Below are positions 55,201 through 62,400 of a stretch of DNA of 64,000 nucleotides, one piece after another (the first letter of the stretch is position 1; the number at the start of each line of letters is the position of its first letter). Position numbers and translations under genes: made by a program. A model generated the notes under the pieces. That model was not told where the DNA came from. It did not search any database and was given only the letters and a program-made list of their open reading frames with translations. This stretch comes from Cohnella abietis (lineage in GTDB: Bacteria > Bacillota > Bacilli > Paenibacillales > Paenibacillaceae). The stretch is taken from NCBI RefSeq assembly GCF_004295585.1, contig NZ_AP019400.1:773501-837500 (forward strand), in the 5' to 3' direction.

Positions 55201-57297
55201 GCTTTAGCTCCGTACGCGGAGAAGGCAAAGGTTAAAGCGGCTGTAGATCGTGCAATTCTTTGGCTTTCTTCTGTTCAGAACGAGGCTGGTGGTTATTCCA
55301 GCGGTGGCGAGGAAAATGTCCAAAGCGTCGCCCAAGTGATTGTTGCATTAACCACTCTGGGTATTGATCCGCATACCGATAAGAGGTTTAACAAGAACGG
55401 CCACTCCGCAGTCGATAATTTGCTGACCTATGCGGTGCCGACTGGTGGATTTGTTCATCCCAAAGGTGGAAGTGTGAATGGGATGGCAACGGACCAAGCT
55501 ACCTATGCCCTTGTCGCCTATACCCGTTATCTGAACGGAGAAACCAGTCTGTATGATATGACAGATGTTGACATTGATGTGACAGAGCCTATTGGTACGG
55601 TGGACCTTCCGGATGACGGTCAGCCAATCATAATTTCTGACGACGGTAAGGACTACACGATTCACGTAAAAGAATCGGATAGTGATAAGCAGGTGTCCGT
55701 CAAGCTGCCTGATTCTGCGCAATCAAAAGCATTCATTAATTTTCCAGGAAATGCGGCGTTGCCGAATCTGACTGTCTCAAGAGGAAGCATCATAACCGAA
55801 TTCCCTAAAGGGATTACAATGGATGGCGGATCTAATCAAACGCTTGAATTGATCACGTCCAATAATAAAAATGATGCTACTCTTAAGTCGAACCTGATCG
55901 GTTTAATAGATACAAATCAGCAATTAAATGATGTTAACGAGTTTTTTACAATGGGCGGAGACCATTCGATCCACTTTACGAATGGATTTGTGACCCTTAC
56001 CTTTAAAGGCATGAAGGGTAAAAAAGCGGCATTTATTCAAAATGGCCAGATTTCTTCGATTCAAACGTTTCCTAGCGACCTGAAAGGGTTGGAGAGCGGA
56101 AAGCAAGAGTATGCATATGCGTATGCGTATGAAATTGAAAATGATCTCATTGTTAAAACGAATCACTTTACAGACTTTGTCGTCTATTCGGTTAAGGACA
56201 AAACCGATGGCGGTGTCGTTACAGAACCTGTAAAAGCAACGATTCAATTATCGATTGACAAGCTGACGATAAATAAAGGATATGTATTATCGCCAACAAC
56301 AGTTGAATTTACCCCGGGTGAATCGGCTTGGGATGTTTTGAAAAGAGAGATGGATAAGCGCGGTATCTCTTATAGATATTCCTTCTCGAATAAATACAAT
56401 AGCGTATATGTTGAGTCTATTGCAGACGATGGAGAATTCGATCATGGCAGCGGTAGCGGCTGGATGTATAGTGTCAATGGTACTTTCCCGAATTATGGTG
56501 CGAGCAACTATAAGCTGAACCAGGGAGATAGACTGCAATGGCGCTACACGACCGATTATGGTAAAGATGTGGGCGGCTATGTTCCTGACTCAGACACGAA
56601 AGATCCATGTGCGAAAGATCCAGGTACGAAAGATTCAGGTACGAAAGATTCATGTACGAAAGATCCAGTTACGGGAGGTCCAGGTGCGGGCGGTCCAGGT
56701 ACAAAAGATCCGGGCACAAAAGAGCCTGAGAAGGAACAAAAGGCTTTGGCATATTTGTACAAGGATAGCGCCAAAGTATCCACATGGGCTTACGATCTCA
56801 TTCTAGAAGCAACACAGAAAGGGTTTGTTCAAGGGAATAACGGTAAGCTGAATCCAAAAGACGAGATTACTAGAGCTGAATTTGCTAAGTTAATTGTTGA
56901 AGTCTTTAACGTTAAAGCAGATGGAGAGAGTGCCAATTCTTTCCGTGACGTCAAGGCAACGAACTGGTTCTATCCGTTCGTTAACGTAGCTTATGCAGCC
57001 GGGATTGTGACCGGGTACAAGGGTCAATTCCTGCCGAATGCTACGATCACAAGAGAAGAAATGGCGGTCATGATTGCAAGAGTGTTGAAGCGGGAGCCGG
57101 TTCAATCCAGCGTAATCTACAAAGACCGTGATCAAATTGCGTCATGGGCACAAAATCAGGTTGCGGACATCTCAGCGTTAAACATTATGATGGGTAACGC
57201 TGAGCAATTTAATCCGAAGGGTGTCGTAACCAGAGAGATGGCTTTCGTTGTTGCAATGAGAGCATATCAATACAGCAAGAACCAAGAAGTGAAATAG
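49225..57297 (+). CDS. SLH-anchored DUF4430/alpha-alpha-barrel surface protein, likely B12-binding
   Basis: 2690 residues from TTG 49225 (AGGAGA nine bases upstream; an in-frame GTG at 49168 lies inside the riboswitch terminator and cannot be the start). Signal peptide ~1-31. DUF4430 #1 ~42-182; a FIVAR-like helical part ~265-350; Ig-like domains ~352-1000. Then a two-fold repeated block follows: helices (1003, 1728), alpha/alpha barrel (1094-1391, 1819-2116) with G-W-S-L-S-G-A-A-D-P-D-I-T-A-M-A, a beta linker, and DUF4430 #2 (~1611) and #3 (~2336) with G-S-G-W-M-Y-S-V-N-G. A K-D-P-G-T linker and three SLH repeats (~2507-2689) anchor it. Barrel plus DUF4430 is the intrinsic factor/transcobalamin fold pair. 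With the B12 riboswitch I infer corrinoid capture at the cell wall; direct binding is unproven. Confidence 0.9.
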   Translation: MLQKTWKKYMALYLALLMMFSVFSPTSAMAAGDISSAEGTKGYVTVSVEKFTLGQGYFIEPVLVPFQEGDNAAAVISELLGEGRYQSVGNVENSFYLSSVYDPGAGAVNIPSYILQALGGKVGDRTDKDWLGQFDYYTNSGWMFAVNNSFPNVGSSAKFVENGDVIRWQYTLFGLGADLGENSESHSKLIETANKDALTKKVAEINSSTHKTEILADVAVQSAYNNAYNALKNMESSQSVVNTALKALVGALGESVELNTAELVASIEAAEINKASAKVSIDGYDVSTMDYWVVKADFDALVEVIVSAQQLVFNSNASQEEVDAKVLALDQAQTAFNQAKKQGLLEEGTQPKYNITFTVAPKTTKLELYNSKNQLVDIGDGEAGTYRVYKSSLSAGVYSYKGIDASGNSIGGGKLTVTTELNQTFSFRQLNLKAGNSGWNADLDYTVRIGQDSPSDTSLILGTKVATGQYPVLVLTGKTYFYSFAPNASREAEGYLALNSSVTVTLATTAQNISGTIPFSGIITFKVPEKATLFVGRKTKHFVSFEQVEPLETTIQEGKRVYRYKLGDNQEYNYRVSQEGKLTNTGIFRANAASAAMEITEQQLNVLSPHSILNRGTHFEGNIYLNINEQNHLKLAAPGDTFKLLSLRSWQALIEGVGNYFFEPDFYYEIISGQDVIDIVKGEPGSYSTIRAKENGTAIVKVTYDALKVNGSTYITNEKDAYGAIWPENVGLFVVTVGQGKTGIVTGIESNKTRNQKANENKTGNDVMNLQNGAFDADIDSVYFLNTESGATYTFTPSAGSAVSVLRPEINHKAESVSYGDVTFSTKNVTANADGSFSVLLTEGRNIVKVEKAGLAEYQVMTARPLTVTVDNLTHPGKEVGPGDQVKVVLNGMSFPANKLSGIYNFNAQLRFLGGSNRTLIATPAAKQYNITTQGNILEFKVPQDLEGGYSLNDGHLKLGFYGSPIGDHRNIDPLIGANPNFTALEREGYYSIFPKLVIVKGAEKASLRLAIDDAKKQLVSVSVSTDGSDVLQSGYWVTEAEYSQLAQLIQSAQALIADKNASQDAVDAKVLALDQSRDAFSKAKQFGSKKVVINVNELLNKHLSYLVKSVSIPTFGTSDGEWSILALARAKYKVPEGYYATYYSNVVREVISLMPKGKLHSAKGTEHSRLILGLTAIGKDIENVAGYNISAALADFNYVTRQGINGPIFALIAFDSHQYDIPVRDGIDNPTTRDKLIDYIVNNEVAGGGWSLSGAADPDITAMALQALAPYYAEKAKVKSAVDRAIIWLSSVQNAAGGYSSSGAENVQSVAQVIVALTTLGIDPHTDKRFNKKGHSAVDNLLTYAVPTGGFVHPKGGSVNGMATDQATYALVAYARYLNGETSLYDMTDVVIDVTKPMGTVVLPDDDQPIDIPNDGKDYTILVKESDRDKQVSVKLSDSTQSKAFINLPGNSALPNLTVSRGSIIAEFPKGITMEGGSSQTLELITSNNKNDAALKSNLISLIDTNQQLNDVHEFFTIGGDHSIHFTNGFVALTFKGMKGKKAAFIQNGQLSSIQTFASDLEGSESGKHEYAYEIENDLIVKTNHFTDFVVYSVKDKTDGGVVTEPVKATIQLSIDKLTINKGYVLSSTTVEFTPGESAWDVLKREMDKRGISYKYSFSNKYNSVYVESIAGDGEFDHGSGSGWMYSVNGNFPNYGASQYKLSQGDRLELRYTTNYGVDLGRGTSGAEKASLRLAVDDAKKQLGSVSVSMDGSDVLLSNYWVTEEVYSQLAQLIESAQALIADENASHDTVDAKVLALDQSRDAFSKAKQFGSKKEALNVNEQLNKHLSYLVKSVSNPTFGTSDGEWSILALARAKYKVPEGYYATYYSNVVREVKRLMSEGKLHAAKGTEHSRLILGLTAIGKDIENVAGYNISAALADFDYVTQQGINGPIFALIAVDSHQYDIPVSNGIANPTTREKLIDYIVNHEVAGGGWSLSGAADPDITAMALQALAPYAEKAKVKAAVDRAILWLSSVQNEAGGYSSGGEENVQSVAQVIVALTTLGIDPHTDKRFNKNGHSAVDNLLTYAVPTGGFVHPKGGSVNGMATDQATYALVAYTRYLNGETSLYDMTDVDIDVTEPIGTVDLPDDGQPIIISDDGKDYTIHVKESDSDKQVSVKLPDSAQSKAFINFPGNAALPNLTVSRGSIITEFPKGITMDGGSNQTLELITSNNKNDATLKSNLIGLIDTNQQLNDVNEFFTMGGDHSIHFTNGFVTLTFKGMKGKKAAFIQNGQISSIQTFPSDLKGLESGKQEYAYAYAYEIENDLIVKTNHFTDFVVYSVKDKTDGGVVTEPVKATIQLSIDKLTINKGYVLSPTTVEFTPGESAWDVLKREMDKRGISYRYSFSNKYNSVYVESIADDGEFDHGSGSGWMYSVNGTFPNYGASNYKLNQGDRLQWRYTTDYGKDVGGYVPDSDTKDPCAKDPGTKDSGTKDSCTKDPVTGGPGAGGPGTKDPGTKEPEKEQKALAYLYKDSAKVSTWAYDLILEATQKGFVQGNNGKLNPKDEITRAEFAKLIVEVFNVKADGESANSFRDVKATNWFYPFVNVAYAAGIVTGYKGQFLPNATITREEMAVMIARVLKREPVQSSVIYKDRDQIASWAQNQVADISALNIMMGNAEQFNPKGVVTREMAFVVAMRAYQYSKNQEVK
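52231..56578 (+). repeat. 2.2-kb tandem duplication inside the surface-protein gene
   Basis: The segment from 52231 (GCGGAAAAGGCTTCTCTGCG) restarts at 54406 with the same bases; period about 2175 bp. Unit 1 is 52231-54405 and unit 2 is 54406-56578. The copies are nearly identical over long stretches at the DNA level, with indels of whole codons (an extra Y in unit 1, an extra AYAY in unit 2). Each unit encodes a helical part, one alpha/alpha barrel, a beta linker and one DUF4430. Confidence 0.93.
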
Positions 57298-57308
57298 GTA
57301 CTGAAACG

Positions 57309-57344
57309 AAAAGAACACTGACCTCATGCGGTCGGTGTTCTTTT
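57309..57344 (+). terminator. Terminator of the surface-protein gene
   Basis: The arm 57309-57323 pairs with 57330-57344 (15 bp, one G-U pair) over a 6-nt loop, with TTTT at the end. Confidence 0.85.
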
Positions 57345-57450
57345 ATTATCTACCCTATCCTACCGCATCCCACTACTTTCGCTACATGCCGCATGCCGAT
57401 GACCTCGCCTGCGGCATCGCGCATGCAGAGGGAAGTGTGTGTGTGTACTA

Positions 57451-57637
57451 GCTAACGAACCGTATCGAACTTATTACCGATAAATGGACTACTTATTTGT
57501 TCTTACGAACTTCAGTAGCGTTATTGAGTAAAATATAGGAGGAACGGTGCTACTTTAATGGATATAAGATGTCTGGAGCTCGTTAAAATATAAAACCATT
57601 AGATTTTGAGTAAATAAGAGTTACTGAGTTCGTAAGC
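57451..57637. repeat. Dispersed intergenic element, copy B (187 bp)
   Basis: It starts GCTAACGAACC (57451-57461) and ends AGTTCGTAAGC (57627-57637), terminal inverted repeats with two mismatches. It has the same 187-bp length as copy C, and its interior matches copy A at higher identity than copy C. The 437-base gap 57298-57734 also holds two TATCCTACC-type decamers near 57353, a GC-rich inverted repeat around 57389-57430 and a short GT run. Confidence 0.8.
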
Positions 57638-57680
57638 CATATGTTATATGCCACGCATTCCATTTCTGAATAATCTCCGA

Positions 57681-57731
57681 CATAAACGTTTAACGTCGTG
57701 AAAAGACGGTGTCAGCCGTTTATGCTTTTTT
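57681..57731 (+). terminator. Possible terminator or hairpin after element copy B
   Basis: CATAAACG (57681-57688) pairs with 57717-57724, with an inner CGTC/GACG stem, followed by CTTTTTT. It would stop + strand transcripts before the convergent oxidoreductase gene. Part of it is also found at the deletion junction of element copy A. Confidence 0.5.
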
Positions 57732-57734
57732 GAA

Positions 57735-58736
57735 TTACTTTATTTTTATGACTACCTTTCCTTTAGCTCTTCCACTTTCAAGGTAATGAAACGATTGCCC
57801 TGCATCTTGTAAATTAAACACTTTATCAATAACGGGAATGATGTGACCCTCTTCTATAAACTCCTTTATTATCTTTAATTGCGCTCCACTAGGTTTCATA
57901 AAGAGGAAATGATATTCCGCGTGGCTTTTCTTCTCGAGAGCTGTGATCTTACGGCTCACTATGGATAGAATGGCCGTCTTCAGCCAACCTAATTTTGCTT
58001 CTTTACCAAATCTCGAGTTGGGCAGGCCGGAGATCGATACTATTTTTCCGTTTGGTTTCAGTACTTGGAATGATTTATCCAAGGCTGCTCCTCCTAAAGT
58101 ATCGTACACCGCGTCATAGTCCTTAAGCAGCTCTTCAAAATTCTCTGTTTTATAATTAATGATTTGATCGGCACCCAGTGATTTGACCAAATTATAACCT
58201 TTATCGCTTGCAGTAGTAGCGACATAAGCGCCCATTAGCTTGGCTAGTTGGATAGCGAAGGTGCCTACGCCTCCTGATCCTGCATGAATCAAAATCCTTT
58301 GTCCTTTTTGAAGCTTCAAAATATAATAAAAGGCTTGGTAAGTCGTAAGCCCGACCAGTGGTATTGATGCCGCTTCTTCAAAGCTTAAGTTCCGTGGCTT
58401 CAGAGAAATATCATCTTCATGAATGGCAATATATTCAGCTAATGTTCCGATCCTGCTTTTGCGAGGTCTTCCATATACTTCATCACCGGGTTTAAATGCG
58501 TTCACGAGTTTACCAACCTTGATGACTACCCCAGAGAAATCATTTCCCAAAATTAAAGGTAAGTCATACTTTAGCAGGAATTTAGCTTTTCCCTCCTTTA
58601 TTTTGAAATCGATAGGGTTTAAGCTGGCTGCATATATTTCTACTAACACATCATGCTCTCCGATATTAGGCGTCGGTCTATCAGCCATTATTAAGGGAAC
58701 ATTTTTTCCGTATCTCTCAATGATCATAGCCTTCAT
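57735..58736 (-). CDS. Quinone oxidoreductase-like NADP-dependent dehydrogenase (MDR family)
   Basis: 333 residues, ATG 58736 with GGAGTG eight bases upstream. Medium-chain dehydrogenase/reductase fold: N-P-I-D-F-K-I-K-E-G, G-N-D-F-S-G-V-V, then the nucleotide-binding H-A-G-S-G-G-V-G-T-F-A-I-Q-L-A-K. No zinc-ligand cysteines, so it is the zinc-free quinone/enone reductase type. It reduces quinones or alpha,beta-unsaturated carbonyls with NADPH. It sits 60 bases downstream of an ArsR-family gene and has its own copy of that operator, so it is probably induced by a reactive electrophile or quinone. Confidence 0.92.
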   Translation of the reverse strand: MKAMIIERYGKNVPLIMADRPTPNIGEHDVLVEIYAASLNPIDFKIKEGKAKFLLKYDLPLILGNDFSGVVIKVGKLVNAFKPGDEVYGRPRKSRIGTLAEYIAIHEDDISLKPRNLSFEEAASIPLVGLTTYQAFYYILKLQKGQRILIHAGSGGVGTFAIQLAKLMGAYVATTASDKGYNLVKSLGADQIINYKTENFEELLKDYDAVYDTLGGAALDKSFQVLKPNGKIVSISGLPNSRFGKEAKLGWLKTAILSIVSRKITALEKKSHAEYHFLFMKPSGAQLKIIKEFIEEGHIIPVIDKVFNLQDAGQSFHYLESGRAKGKVVIKIK

Positions 58737-58752
58737 CTAAATCACTCCAATT

Positions 58753-58778
58753 CCGTTCATTCGTTCAAACATATAAAC
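58753..58778 (-). promoter_or_regulatory. Putative ArsR-type operator upstream of the oxidoreductase
   Basis: CCGTTCATTCGTT continues into GTTCA-N6-TAAAC (58763-58778), an imperfect inverted repeat sharing most bases with the site upstream of the arsR-type gene at 59148-59173. Confidence 0.6.
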
Positions 58779-58796
58779 CAATAATATAAAAAAATC

Positions 58797-59135
58797 TTAT
58801 TCTATTGAAGATTGCAAAGAGCTGTTACATTGAGCTTCAATAACCGCAATTAAAGATTTAAGCTGTTCTAACGGTTTGCGGAGAGTTAAGATATAGTAAT
58901 TTTCTACGCTCTTTTTTTCGAAGCTAACATAGCCAGACTGTCTTAACACCTTCAAATGATGGGAGACAGCAGGCCGGGACAAATTAATATGCTCCGCTAT
59001 AGTATTAACATTAAGTCCACTTTTATGTTGTGCAAGAAGCAAAATGATGGCTTGACGTTTTTCGTCAGTCAGTACATCCAGCAACGGGATAGATTCTTTG
59101 AATTGCTGTACAATGTGCTCCACGTTTTGGCTCAT
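58797..59135 (-). CDS. ArsR/SmtB-family transcriptional repressor
   Basis: 112 residues from ATG 59135 (GGAGG eight bases upstream; GTG 59144 overlaps the ribosome site). The winged helix is L-N-V-N-T-I-A-E-H-I-N-L-S-R-P-A-V-S-H-H-L-K-V-L-R-Q-S-G-Y-V. No C-x-C metal site is in the recognition region; only one Cys is near the C-terminus, so it is more likely a redox- or electrophile-type regulator than a classical arsenic sensor. A consensus promoter and operator lie immediately upstream, implying autoregulation, and it controls the adjacent oxidoreductase gene by the shared site. Confidence 0.9.
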   Translation of the reverse strand: MSQNVEHIVQQFKESIPLLDVLTDEKRQAIILLLAQHKSGLNVNTIAEHINLSRPAVSHHLKVLRQSGYVSFEKKSVENYYILTLRKPLEQLKSLIAVIEAQCNSSLQSSIE

Positions 59136-59147
59136 ACACTCCACCTC

Positions 59148-59173
59148 CCGTTCATTCGTTTAATCTCATAAAC
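59148..59173 (-). promoter_or_regulatory. Operator of the ArsR-type repressor
   Basis: GTTTA-N6-TAAAC (59158-59173) is a perfect 5-bp-arm inverted repeat, with CCGTTCATTCGTT on its right side (read on the minus strand after it). It lies just downstream of the -10 box, where a repressor would block initiation. Confidence 0.65.
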
Positions 59174-59175
59174 GT

Positions 59176-59203
59176 ATTATAACGAACTTTTTGATAAAAT
59201 CAA
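59176..59203 (-). promoter_or_regulatory. SigA-type promoter of the arsR-like gene
   Basis: On the minus strand TTGATT (59203-59198), a 16-base spacer, and TATAAT (59181-59176). Close to the vegetative consensus and 41 bases from the start codon. Confidence 0.7.
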
Positions 59204-59236
59204 GCGAAAATGTACCATTACTGCTCCGCCATATAT

Positions 59237-59267
59237 ATCCACAACCGCATGAGGTTGATGGATTTTT
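59237..59267 (+). other. Hairpin with T-run in the leader before the phosphatase gene
   Basis: ATCCACAACC (59237-59246) pairs with 59253-59263 with one bulged base, followed by TTTTT. It is a weak terminator-like stem about 135 bases upstream of the phosphatase start; attenuation or a transcript boundary are both possible. Confidence 0.4.
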
Positions 59268-59400
59268 GCTGCACGTTGACCTCAAATCACGTTTGTCAAT
59301 CAAAATCCAGAGTTAATATAGCCCAAACTTAAGAGCCTAATGGATTTAATATATTCCAATCATAATTGAAATACATCATGAGAGAGGGGATTTACATCAA

Positions 59401-62400
59401 GTGAATAGGACAACTAGACCAACATCAAAGCTAATTTTAACAATGTTAGTGGTGCTTTTAGCTATTTCTGGACTTGCAACGCCAATGACAGTAAAGACAG
59501 CATCGGCAGCAGCACCTGCGGCAATTCCGTCACAAATTGCAATAAGTATAGCTGGGGGCGCAGAAGAAGGTAAATCGGCGATGAGTTTTAATTGGTTAAC
59601 TGATCTGACGGTGAACAATTCAGTAATTGTTTACGGTAAATCATCTAACTTAGCTGATGGTGTAATCAAAAACGCCACAATGAGTACTCCAGCTGCTGCA
59701 AATATTATTCCAGTGAATAAACAAACTAACTTTAAAGCAATTAATTCCTTTAATGTTGTTATTCAGGATCTTATCCCTGAAACAAAGTATTATTATAAAG
59801 TTGGTAACGATAGCAACGGATATAGCGCTATCGCTAGCTTTACCGCACCTGCGAATCCTAACGATAAGAAGCCGTTCTCTTTTGTTGTCAGCCCTGATAC
59901 ACAGGGAACATCTGTAAGTACATATGACAACACAAAAAAGTTATACGACTATATTAAGGCGAATGAACAAGATGCTGCGTTTCTTATCCATAATGGCGAT
60001 ATAGTAGAGGATGCGAGTTATTCTGACTATTGGCAGTATTTCTTTGATGCAGCTGATAATCTTTTGAGTACACTGCCAATCATGGCAACCCCTGGGAATC
60101 ATGACAGTGCAACCTATGACCAAAATCTCGTACAGATTAACGCTAGATTTAACTATTCATCTTTACGTCAACCAAGTGGTCTGTCTCCAGCTGCTGCTGG
60201 CACAGTATATTCCTTTGAATACGGAGACGCTTTGTTTATTTCTCTAAATTCTAATGCTTCTACAGCAGACAACAATATTCAATATAAATTTTTGGCAGAC
60301 GAAACTGCAGCAACGACTAAGGCATGGAAAATCTTAAATATGCATGCAGGCCCCTATGATCCGGGTTCAAGTCACTACACACTTGACAATGTGACAGGAA
60401 AAAAACTTACCGATGCTGGCGTCGATCTGGTACTCACCGGTCATGAGCATGCCTATGCCAGATCTACATTAAGGACAACCTCAACTGCAGCAGGCGCAGG
60501 AAGCGTTGAAAAGGCAAAATTCGGCGAAGCGCCTACCTATGTTATAGGCGGATCAGTATACAATTATGGTTACAGCCTGGACGCTCGGGACAGCTCATCC
60601 TGGAATGACTTTTTTTATGACCTTCGCATCAACAAAACGGGTACAGGTGGGGGAGCCATTTATTCACCCGGTGTGTACAGTAAAGTGGAGGTTACGAGCA
60701 ATTCGATAATCTATAAAGCGTACTATAAAGCGACAGGCTCTGAAAATCCTTTCCGTGTTATCGATACATTCACTATTACCAAATCAGGGGATAAGATTAC
60801 CCAGCCGATCGGCGGCGGTAAAGCGCCTACCTCCACAACATTCATGTTCGACTCCTTTAAACAAGAGGTAGGCAAGTATATTGCGCGCTTTAACTGGGTA
60901 ACGCCAGTAACAACTAAGGAAACGCAGCTCTATTATGCTAAAAAATCAGATTTTGAAAGCAATGGCGGAAAGTTTACAAATGTTATTGTGGGAACGAATA
61001 ACACTGTAGACCTTTCAAGCAACATTGCAAATGCGAACTATAACAGTGCTGGAACGTCATACTCAGTAGCGGCGATCCAAAGTCATAAGGCAGAGACGAC
61101 CGTTCTTGATCCGGGTACAGAATATGTATACAGCGTTGGCGACGGTTCAAGGAATGTGACGAACGTTGTATCTCCGGCCAGCTTTAGCACGCCTGCCAGC
61201 AATCTCGACACATTTAACTTTACTTGGATTTCCGACTCTCAGCAAAATTCATCCAGCTATGATGCAACCCTTAATCTTTATACTCAACATGCCCAAAAAG
61301 CGCTTAATCAGGCATTTGTTGATTTTCCGGATGCTTCATTTGTAATGAGCTCGGGAGACCAAGTCAACTTTGGGTTCGACACCTGGGAGTGGGACGCTTT
61401 TTTTGAGGCGAATGCAGATACCTTTGCGCGTGTACCGCTTTACATGGCGACAGGAAACCATGAGTACGATGGTGCAGGCAACAGCTGGGCACCGAACAAT
61501 AGCTGGAACTCGGTAGACCCCACGCTGCAAAATCTATTAGGACGCCAAAACCCTCCTAAAAATGGCGCGTCCTATTACGGTGGCGGCGACGGTACGCAGC
61601 GAATGGTTGCGGGAATTGACAAATTACAGTATGAGTCAAGCAACTACTATTATATTTATGGCGACACGCTATTCTTAGTAATGGACTATCAGGATCAGAG
61701 CACCCCCTCGCAAATTAAAGCGCAGGAAGACTGGATGAAGTCAGTCGTGAAGCAAAACCCGACTAAGTGGCGAGTTGCGGTATTTCACAAATCTCTTTTC
61801 GGATATCGGATGGCAACCCCTGTATTATCCTGGACAAACGCTTTTGATCAAGCAGGAATTGATGTGGTGCTTATGGGACACGACCATGTTTATGTCCGCA
61901 CCAATCTCTTTGCGAATGGGGCAAGCATTGATCCACAGGCTTACGGCGACGGTACCACCTATATCACTAACTATTCTTCCAATAATGACAGACGTGGAGG
62001 CTTATACACGAAAGACCCTACTAAAGTTGCTTATGTCGATGTAAGAGCAGTAGGGCCTGGATATGCCAATATTTCTATTTCACCAACGGAAATTAGGGTG
62101 ACAAGCAAGGGATATGATACCGATGGCGTACTGGTAATGGGGGATACTAACGCACTTGTTACCAACAAGCCGCGTACACCCAATTTGTCCGGATGGATTT
62201 ATCCTGCGGTTCCACAGGACACTAACGAGTTTACAATAAAGAGTGTTGCCGTTACAGGGATTGCTAAAGAAGGACAAACCCTGAGTGCAGCCGTTACTCC
62301 ATCAAGCGCTACCGCTACTTTCAGATGGGAACGCTCAACGGACGGTTCATCTTGGACAGCTATTACAGGTGAAACATCATCGAATTATAAGATCAAAACG

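Noticed and set aside
56558..56806. 82-residue frame with K-I-x-V-R repeats overlapping the linker
   Set aside because: It is the alternative frame of the repetitive K-D-P-G-T linker of the large surface protein.
57681..57731. Terminator for the minus-strand oxidoreductase gene
   Set aside because: The T-run is on the plus strand, so it cannot end that gene's transcript efficiently; kept only as a plus-strand hairpin.
59293..59319. TTGTCA/TAATAT as promoter of the phosphatase gene
   Set aside because: Spacer is only 15 bases and no other support; too weak to report.
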